Of a DNA stretch of 5,669 nt, positions 1 through 4,096 are shown one piece after another. The DNA is taken from assembly GCA_903934155.1 (NCBI GenBank), contig CAIZMS010000229.1, positions 1 through 5,669 on the forward strand, in the 5' to 3' direction. The stretch's first letter is position 1; each line of letters begins with the position of its first letter. Source of the stretch: an uncultured bacterium. GTDB lineage: Bacteria > Verrucomicrobiota > Kiritimatiellia > CAIKKV01 > CAITUY01. A model generated the notes under the pieces. The model was given only the letters and a program-made list of their open reading frames with translations. It had not been told where the DNA came from and did no database searches. Both the position numbers and the translations under genes were made by a program.

Positions 1-66
1 AAGCGTTCCTGAACCGGCGGTAGCGAAGACGTACCGCCCCCTATACAGGAGGCGGTAAGACGTTCC
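1..66. repeat. Array of related short inverted/direct repeats after atpF, running off the window edge
   Basis: Three copies of a 7-base arm alternate in orientation: ggcggta at 16-22, taccgcc at 32-38 and ggcggta at 51-57. The stretch can therefore fold as either of two competing hairpins (16-38 with a 9-base loop, or 32-57 with a 12-base loop). On the plus strand, 16-35 and 51-66 are also direct copies of one unit that differ by a four-base gap and one base. The tail of that unit (aag-cgttcc) appears again at 1-9. This looks like a short tandem array of a dispersed palindromic element that continues beyond position 1. It begins two bases after the atpF stop codon. It could act as an mRNA hairpin, but there is no T-run, so it is not a standard intrinsic terminator. 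No start codon with a ribosome binding site for a following gene is visible here. Confidence 0.7.
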
Positions 67-67
67 G

Positions 68-523
68 TCACCGTATTTCAAGACGCAAGGCAGCCCGGGC
101 CTGCCCGGTGGCGGCCTCAATATCCCGACGGGCCTCCTCCAGCAAGGCCTTCGACTTTTGCTCCGCCCTTTCCTGCACCAACCGGGCCGTTTCCTGTGCC
201 GCCACGCGGGCTTCCGCGACCAGCTTCTGCGACTCGCGCTCGGCCGCCTGAAGCATCTCGCGATTGCGAACCTCTATGGCAGCGGCTTCCGCGCGCGCCT
301 TCTCCGCCTGCTCCAGAGCGTCCCGAGTGGACTTCTCCCGCATGTCCAGCACCTTCAGAATCGGCTTCCAGGCAACCTTATACAGCACCAGAGCCAGCAA
401 CAGAAAGGTGACCCAGGTCAGGATCATCATCGGAGCCGACACGTCCATCACATTCGGTGCCGCCCCATGGGCCGCCGCCGGAGGGACTTCAACCACTCCT
501 TGAGTATGAGGATCCGCTTCCAT
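68..523 (-). CDS. atpF: F-type ATP synthase subunit b, C-terminally shortened
   Basis: Subunit b is the peripheral stalk that holds the F1 head still against subunit a. The 151 residues begin with a Pro/Ala-rich tail of about 28 residues, followed by one membrane helix (about 32-51). Next comes the typical Tyr-Lys-Val-Ala-Trp-Lys-Pro-Ile boundary (48-55). A long charged, Ala-rich coiled coil with many Glu, Lys and Arg then runs to the end. The ATG lies 6 bases after the atpE stop, so the two are probably coupled; the ribosome binding site is weak and sits inside atpE. The protein stops (TGA, 68-70) at Leu-Arg-Leu-Glu-Ile-Arg. In E. coli b the equivalent point is followed by about 34 more residues, including the Val-Ala-x-Leu-Ala-x-x-x-Ala-Glu-Lys region that binds the delta subunit. 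Repeat DNA follows the stop at once. Family assignment is secure. Whether the truncation is real, or an assembly-end effect, is open. Confidence 0.9.
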   Translation of the reverse strand: MEADPHTQGVVEVPPAAAHGAAPNVMDVSAPMMILTWVTFLLLALVLYKVAWKPILKVLDMREKSTRDALEQAEKARAEAAAIEVRNREMLQAAERESQKLVAEARVAAQETARLVQERAEQKSKALLEEARRDIEAATGQARAALRLEIR

Positions 524-529
524 GCCGGT

Positions 530-739
530 TTACTTTCCCAAAAGACAAATCACCGCACAGAACAGAGCCGTTCCCTCAACCAATGCGGCCACAATCAACA
601 TGGTCACCTGGATTTTGGCGGCCATCTCCGGCTGCCGCGCCATCGCGCCCACTGCTGACGCACCCACCAACCCGATGCCCAGCCCGGCTCCGATCGTCAC
701 CAAACCCGCCCCAATACCCGCTACTGAACCGCTTAACAT
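530..739 (-). CDS. atpE: F-type ATP synthase subunit c (rotor ring)
   Basis: Subunit c forms the rotating ring that carries ions through the membrane. The 69 residues make the standard helical hairpin. Helix 1 has the Gly-x-Gly-x-Gly packing motif (about 8-26). The polar loop Ala-Arg-Gln-Pro-Glu (34-38) contacts the central stalk. Helix 2 carries the ion-binding carboxylate Glu55. Aligned by eye with the sodium-type ring of Ilyobacter tartaricus, the Gln of helix 1 is replaced by Ile22 and the Ser after the Glu is replaced by Gly56. This predicts proton coupling. The ATG has a good AAAGGA site 8 bases upstream. It is the only gene of the cluster with its own leader, which separates it from atpB by 169 bases and contains a double hairpin. 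That arrangement could favour the higher output needed for a multi-copy ring, though this is inference. Confidence 0.96.
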   Translation of the reverse strand: MLSGSVAGIGAGLVTIGAGLGIGLVGASAVGAMARQPEMAAKIQVTMLIVAALVEGTALFCAVICLLGK

Positions 740-747
740 AATCCGTA

Positions 748-753
748 TCCTTT
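748..753 (-). promoter_or_regulatory. Ribosome binding site of atpE
   Basis: AAAGGA on the minus strand lies 8 bases before the atpE ATG at 739. It is among the best-placed sites in the window and supports independent translation of subunit c rather than coupling to atpB. Confidence 0.65.
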
Positions 754-813
754 CTGTTAAAAACCCCTACTCCATCTCATATTAACCGTCCCACTATTAT
801 CTTTACATGATCT

Positions 814-869
814 GGGTAGGGAGGCCTCTCCGAGGCCTCCGCGGACGGCTCGGAGAGCCGTCCCTACCC
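814..869. repeat. Perfect 56-base double-hairpin (three-way junction) element between atpB and atpE
   Basis: The element folds with no mismatches. An outer 6-base stem, gggtag (814-819) with ctaccc (864-869), encloses two hairpins. Hairpin 1 pairs ggaggcctc (820-828) with gaggcctcc (832-840) around the loop tcc. Hairpin 2 pairs ggacggctc (843-851) with gagccgtcc (855-863) around the loop gga. The hairpins are separated by only gc (841-842). The structure is the same on both strands, as in REP/BIME-type dispersed palindromes. It lies in the 169-base gap 740-908, which otherwise holds only the atpE leader and A/T-rich sequence with no gene. No T-run follows, so termination is not indicated. It may stabilise or punctuate the atp transcript, or may simply be an inserted repeat. 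I recall similar sequences between genes in Kiritimatiellota-like genomes but cannot verify it here. Confidence 0.85.
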
Positions 870-908
870 TGTTCATATCTAGTCAATTATGAGACCATTC
901 ATAAATTT

Positions 909-1721
909 TTAATGCGCAGGATGATACCGCTCTCCGATGAAAATCGCAGAAAGCAATGTAAAGATATAAGCCTGCAGGAACGACACAAACACTTCCAGCA
1001 AATAGATTCCCAGCGCCCCGAGAAGCGCCGGCGCCGCATAAAAACCGAACATCACAATCATGCCTAGCAAGGAATAGATCACCAGATGCCCCGCCAGCAT
1101 ATTGGCAAACAACCGGATGGCCAGGGCCATGGCACGGATGAACATGCTCAGGACTTCAATGGGAACAATCATAATCAACATCAGCCGGGGCACCCCGGGA
1201 GGAGCAAACCCCTTGCAAAAAGCCACAAACCCAGTCCGAAAAATGGCCCCGATGATCATAAATCCCAGGGTGACCAGGGACAAAGCCGCCGTCACGCCCA
1301 AATTCGCCGTCGCCGTGTAAAAACAGGGAATCAGACCGGCCAGATTCATGACCAGAATGAAAAAAAACAGCGTACAGAACATCGGCGCCATCCGGGTTCC
1401 ATCCTTTTCGCCCAGAAACGGAATCACCATTTCGTCCCGGATGTACTTGGCAAAAGTCTCCAGGACATTCAAAAGTCCCGTCGGAACCGGCTGCGCGCGA
1501 CGGGCCGTCAGCCCGAAAACAAGGGCGATCAACACGGCCACGCCAATGACCATCACGCCATTGACGGTCAAATGGAACGGAAGTTCGGTGTGAACACTCG
1601 GAAGCCAGGTCCAGCGGGAGGAATCCATCACATGGTGCATCATATAGGCCTGAACGGCCTCACTTCGCGCCTGCACCATCGTCACGGCCTCTGCCGCATT
1701 CGTTAGAATTACCTCACTCAA
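909..1721 (-). CDS. atpB: F-type ATP synthase subunit a (proton channel)
   Basis: Subunit a forms the two half-channels next to the c ring. The 270-residue protein has a soluble N-terminus (to about 50), a first membrane helix (about 51-70), and then a membrane core. The hallmark Ala-Ile-Arg-Leu-Phe-Ala-Asn-Met contains the essential Arg203 (E. coli Arg210). The C-terminal segment Leu-Gln-Ala-Tyr-Ile-Phe-Thr-Leu-Leu (249-257) is also typical. The E. coli pair Glu219/His245 appears swapped as His212/Glu243, an arrangement known from mitochondria and many bacteria. The chosen start is TTG (1721), because AGGGAG lies 5 bases upstream; it overlaps the end of atpI by 8 bases. Later in-frame GTG and ATG codons at residues 13 and 15 lack a comparable site. 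The stop is TAA, followed by the long gap before atpE. Confidence 0.95.
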   Translation of the reverse strand: MSEVILTNAAEAVTMVQARSEAVQAYMMHHVMDSSRWTWLPSVHTELPFHLTVNGVMVIGVAVLIALVFGLTARRAQPVPTGLLNVLETFAKYIRDEMVIPFLGEKDGTRMAPMFCTLFFFILVMNLAGLIPCFYTATANLGVTAALSLVTLGFMIIGAIFRTGFVAFCKGFAPPGVPRLMLIMIVPIEVLSMFIRAMALAIRLFANMLAGHLVIYSLLGMIVMFGFYAAPALLGALGIYLLEVFVSFLQAYIFTLLSAIFIGERYHPAH

Positions 1722-2106
1722 TCCGACTCCCTGAATTGGCCTGAGACTGGAAAAGGCGTTTCACCTCCACCAGCATCAGAATAAAAAACACCGTGAACGC
1801 TGAAACAAAAAAAGAGCCACGCTCTTCTCTGTACGAAATCAGAATGTAAGCAAAGATTCCCACAAGGGTCAACATCCGGAATACATTGCCCACGATCCCC
1901 CATCCGACAAAAGCACCCTTTGAGCCCCCCATGGCACGACGATTGAACTCGCGTGCCGCGACAGAATTAATCACCGCCACACCCCACCCGCCTGCCATAG
2001 CCCCCCACGAAACTTTGGGAACGACACACCAGGCCACAAATACTCCCAGAATCCCGGCAACAATCACAGCCCCCACAAAAATCCTAAAAGCGCCACCAGA
2101 AGTCAT
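1714..2106 (-). CDS. atpI: AtpI-like membrane protein (ATP synthase assembly)
   Basis: This is a 130-residue protein with four predicted membrane helices (about 8-28, 34-52, 66-90 and 97-115) and short polar loops. The layout, and the position between atpZ and atpB, match the AtpI family (ATP synthase protein I), which helps assemble the c ring and stabilises the complex. Sequence conservation in this family is weak, so the call rests mainly on topology and context. The ATG at 2106 is preferred: it overlaps the atpZ stop as TGATG and has AGGAG 5 bases upstream. A TTG one codon earlier is possible but sits too close to that site. The last 8 bases overlap atpB, implying coupled translation. The tail after helix 4 is hydrophilic and ends Ser-Arg-Ile-Glu. 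Confidence 0.72.
   Translation of the reverse strand: MTSGGAFRIFVGAVIVAGILGVFVAWCVVPKVSWGAMAGGWGVAVINSVAAREFNRRAMGGSKGAFVGWGIVGNVFRMLTLVGIFAYILISYREERGSFFVSAFTVFFILMLVEVKRLFQSQANSGSRIE
1727..1732 (-). promoter_or_regulatory. Ribosome binding site deciding the TTG start of atpB
   Basis: AGGGAG on the minus strand lies 5 bases before the TTG at 1721. It is the main reason to accept a TTG start that overlaps atpI rather than a later GTG or ATG. Confidence 0.6.
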
Positions 2107-2435
2107 CAACCCTCCTCACCCTTCTGATTCCTGACTTCTGACTTCTGACTTCCAGCTTCCGCCCTCCGCACCTGCTCATTCTGACTTCCAGCTTCCGCCC
2201 TCCGCACCTGCTCATTCAGCATGCGGATCACAATCCAGACCTCATAGGCGCCATAGGCCAGTCCGGCCACAATACCGGCCACCGTAAAGAGAATCGCGCC
2301 ATCCCCCCGTTTCTGATCAATGAAATAGCCCAGAAATGAAAACACGGCCATTCCCACCGCAAAATTCATCCCCAGCATCAAGGCTCGCCCCATCTCATTA
2401 CGCTCACCGGGCCCCGAAAAAACAACTCGCATCAT
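2106..2435 (-). CDS. atpZ: AtpZ-like F0F1 ATPase accessory protein with duplicated C-terminal tail
   Basis: This is a 109-residue protein with two membrane helices (about 17-38 and 47-70) joined by Gly-Tyr-Phe-Ile-Asp-Gln-Lys. This is the pattern of the small AtpZ family (ATPase gene 1), with Asp40 at the end of helix 1. Family members sit first in many atp operons. In alkaliphilic Bacillus, AtpZ and AtpI have been linked to Mg2+/Ca2+ supply, and a role in assembly is also possible. The ATG at 2435 overlaps the lnt stop by four bases (ATGA); a second ATG follows at once. After the second helix the tail is odd. Residues 74-85 (Asn-Glu-Gln-Val-Arg-Arg-Ala-Glu-Ala-Gly-Ser-Gln) are repeated exactly at 86-97, and the final residues are encoded by heptamer repeats. 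The tail is probably a repeat-driven extension of no conserved function. The stop overlaps the atpI ATG by one base. Confidence 0.8.
   Translation of the reverse strand: MMRVVFSGPGERNEMGRALMLGMNFAVGMAVFSFLGYFIDQKRGDGAILFTVAGIVAGLAYGAYEVWIVIRMLNEQVRRAEAGSQNEQVRRAEAGSQKSEVRNQKGEEG
2112..2116 (-). promoter_or_regulatory. Ribosome binding site of atpI
   Basis: AGGAG, within a longer run of G and A on the minus strand, is 5 bases before the atpI ATG at 2106. It lies inside the last codons of atpZ. Confidence 0.6.
2124..2151. repeat. Heptamer tandem repeat (AAGTCAG on the minus strand)
   Basis: Three exact ctgactt heptamers (2131-2137, 2138-2144, 2145-2151) follow one imperfect copy (ctgattc, 2124-2130) on the plus strand. 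A further heptamer stands at 2181-2187 as the start of the second 36-base unit. The array encodes the Ser-Gln-Lys-Ser-Glu-Val-Arg-Asn-Gln-Lys end of AtpZ. Because 7 is not a multiple of 3, adding or losing a unit would shift the frame and move the stop. Confidence 0.85.
2145..2216. repeat. Perfect 2 x 36-base tandem duplication inside atpZ
   Basis: Positions 2145-2180 and 2181-2216 are identical 36-base units in direct tandem. The length is a multiple of three, so the AtpZ frame is kept and 12 residues are doubled. The identity at every base, including silent positions, points to a recent event. Each unit starts with the heptamer of the neighbouring microsatellite, which probably seeded the slippage. 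Confidence 0.92.
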
Positions 2436-4090
2436 AGCGCACCTGATTTTCTTTTCATGGCCACCAACGCCCCGGCAAAGGAGACCAACGCAACGACTTC
2501 GCAGGGGATTCCGAAAAGCCAGTCACCATAACGAGTATAGAGGGTGGGCTCAAAGTCATCGCCGGGAATCGACACCTGCCAGTGCGACACGACGGACTCT
2601 GGAGCCTGTCCTTTATCATTCCGGGTTGGTTCCACAATCAATCCGGTCGGCTGGATGAGACATGAAATTCCTGAGTTGGCCACCCGAATGGCAGGAACCC
2701 GGTTCTCAATGCACCGGAATACACAATGACTGAGATGTTGGATCGGGCCAGCCGAACGGTCGAACCAGGCATCATTCGTCTGGTTGATCAACAACCGGGC
2801 ACCCTCCTTGACAAACGCCCGTGACAATCCGGCCATAATATCCTCGAAGCAGATCATCACCGAAAAGGCCCAGGCAGGATCCCCGACCGTGAACACCGTC
2901 GCCTCCCGACCCGGCGAACAATTCCATCCCATCGGCGCCAGGGAAGCCAGCGCAGGAATGGCCTCGCTCAGGGGAATATATTCCCCGAATGGAACCAGAT
3001 GCTGTTTGTTGTAGCTCCGAACCAGAAGCCCGTTTGTCTGAAACAGAAAACTACCGTTGTAGCAAAGCGTTTGCGTCCCCAGATTGATCACATCCATGGA
3101 TCCCACGAGCAGGGGGACGCCCCGTCGGCTCAACTCGGAGACCAGATCCTTGGACTCCCCTTCCTCGGTGACACAATAGGGAGTTGCCGTTTCAGGCCAA
3201 ATCACAAGATCCGGCCGGGAGCCCCCCTCCCGCAACGCCTGGCCGCTCAGACGCCGGAAGGTGGAATGAATCAGGTCAATCTGCTCCTGGGACCATTTTT
3301 TAACCTGGGGAATCGCGGGCTGAATCCCCGCAATCGACACCCCACCCTCCTGGGGTGTGTACTGACGGATCAAGCCCATTCCGGATCGGAAGCACAGGAC
3401 GATCGCCATCAGGACGACAAAAAGCTCCAGATTTGGCCTGTATTGTTTCTCCGCCCGCGGCGGCAACTGACGCATCACGGTAAAGGCAATTCCGGTATTC
3501 GCCAACATGACCAACGCGGAAACTCCCGGCACCCCGACCCACTGGGCACATTGAATCAGCATCAGATTCCGGTACTGGGATATCCCAAGCAGATTCCACG
3601 GAAAACCGGTGAAACAGGATGATCGCAGCATCTCGCCCCCCACCCAGAGCACAGGAATCAGCACGGTCAGAAACAGGGTCTTCCAAAGTTTCTCCGTTCC
3701 GATTTTGCCTGCTATCCACACCGCCGTCATGGCAAAAACGCCAAAATACAAGGCACAGTAAACAGATAACCCTATCCACCCCAAAACGATCAGAATGGCG
3801 GGCGCAGGGGAGGTTTCAAAGAGGCGCAACATCCAGCTCATGGAGACCAGCCAGAATATCACTCCTGAAGCAAACCCCAGAAGGAACGATGGCTTCGCCC
3901 GAAACGCCTCACCGCGATCGCCCCTGACGCCATGCAGAAGCGCCAGCAACAGCGGAATCAGGGCTACCCAGGCGACCTGCCCGGACTCAAACGGAGGAAA
4001 CGAAAAAGCAAGCAGGAGCCCCGAAAGGACAGCGGCTCCCCCGCGCCAATAATGGCTGACCCCGGCCTTGACTTGTTCAATGATCGCCAT
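2432..4090 (-). CDS. lnt: Apolipoprotein N-acyltransferase
   Basis: Lnt adds the third acyl chain to the N-terminal Cys of lipoproteins in the inner membrane, using phospholipid as donor. This allows their release to the outer membrane. Residues below are counted from the TTG at 4093; subtract one for the chosen ATG at 4090. An N-terminal block of membrane helices (about 20-240) includes Phe-Pro-Trp-Asn-Leu-Leu-Gly (164-170). A periplasmic carbon-nitrogen hydrolase domain follows, and a last helix lies near 525-546. The catalytic triad is complete: Glu301 in Trp-Pro-Glu-Thr-Ala, Lys363 in Tyr-Asn-Lys-Gln-His-Leu-Val-Pro-Phe-Gly-Glu-Tyr, and Cys415 in Ile-Cys-Phe-Glu-Asp (E. coli Glu267, Lys335, Cys387). 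Length is about 552 residues, slightly longer than the E. coli enzyme (512). The gene starts 6 bases after the secA stop without a strong ribosome binding site, so it probably depends on coupling. Its stop overlaps atpZ. Confidence 0.96.
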   Translation of the reverse strand: MAIIEQVKAGVSHYWRGGAAVLSGLLLAFSFPPFESGQVAWVALIPLLLALLHGVRGDRGEAFRAKPSFLLGFASGVIFWLVSMSWMLRLFETSPAPAILIVLGWIGLSVYCALYFGVFAMTAVWIAGKIGTEKLWKTLFLTVLIPVLWVGGEMLRSSCFTGFPWNLLGISQYRNLMLIQCAQWVGVPGVSALVMLANTGIAFTVMRQLPPRAEKQYRPNLELFVVLMAIVLCFRSGMGLIRQYTPQEGGVSIAGIQPAIPQVKKWSQEQIDLIHSTFRRLSGQALREGGSRPDLVIWPETATPYCVTEEGESKDLVSELSRRGVPLLVGSMDVINLGTQTLCYNGSFLFQTNGLLVRSYNKQHLVPFGEYIPLSEAIPALASLAPMGWNCSPGREATVFTVGDPAWAFSVMICFEDIMAGLSRAFVKEGARLLINQTNDAWFDRSAGPIQHLSHCVFRCIENRVPAIRVANSGISCLIQPTGLIVEPTRNDKGQAPESVVSHWQVSIPGDDFEPTLYTRYGDWLFGIPCEVVALVSFAGALVAMKRKSGAL

Positions 4091-4096
4091 CAAAAC

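Noticed and set aside
1..71. Possible next gene starting at GTG (69-71), overlapping the atpF stop
   Set aside because: The frame is open to the window edge, but only 23 codons are visible, they are made of repeat sequence, and they do not resemble the start of AtpH. There is no convincing ribosome binding site.
814..869. Intrinsic terminator between atpB and atpE
   Set aside because: There is no T-run directly after the stem on either strand, and ending transcription before atpE would disrupt the operon. A dispersed palindrome fits better.
801..880. Target-site duplication flanking the double hairpin (catgatct / catatct)
   Set aside because: The two flanks are imperfect copies and not directly adjacent to the element on the right side, so insertion by a transposase is not supported by them.
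870..908. TTGACT box as a promoter -35 for atpE
   Set aside because: A -10 at normal spacing would fall inside the GC-rich hairpin element, and no TATAAT-like sequence is there.
1086..1706. Plus-strand open frame of about 206 codons opposite atpB
   Set aside because: It is extremely rich in His, Gln, Lys and Arg, as expected from reading the complement of a hydrophobic membrane protein. It is a shadow.
3336..3358. Small inverted repeat acaccc.../...ggggtgt within lnt
   Set aside because: It lies inside conserved coding sequence, is short (7-base arms) and GC-rich. Chance pairing is sufficient explanation.
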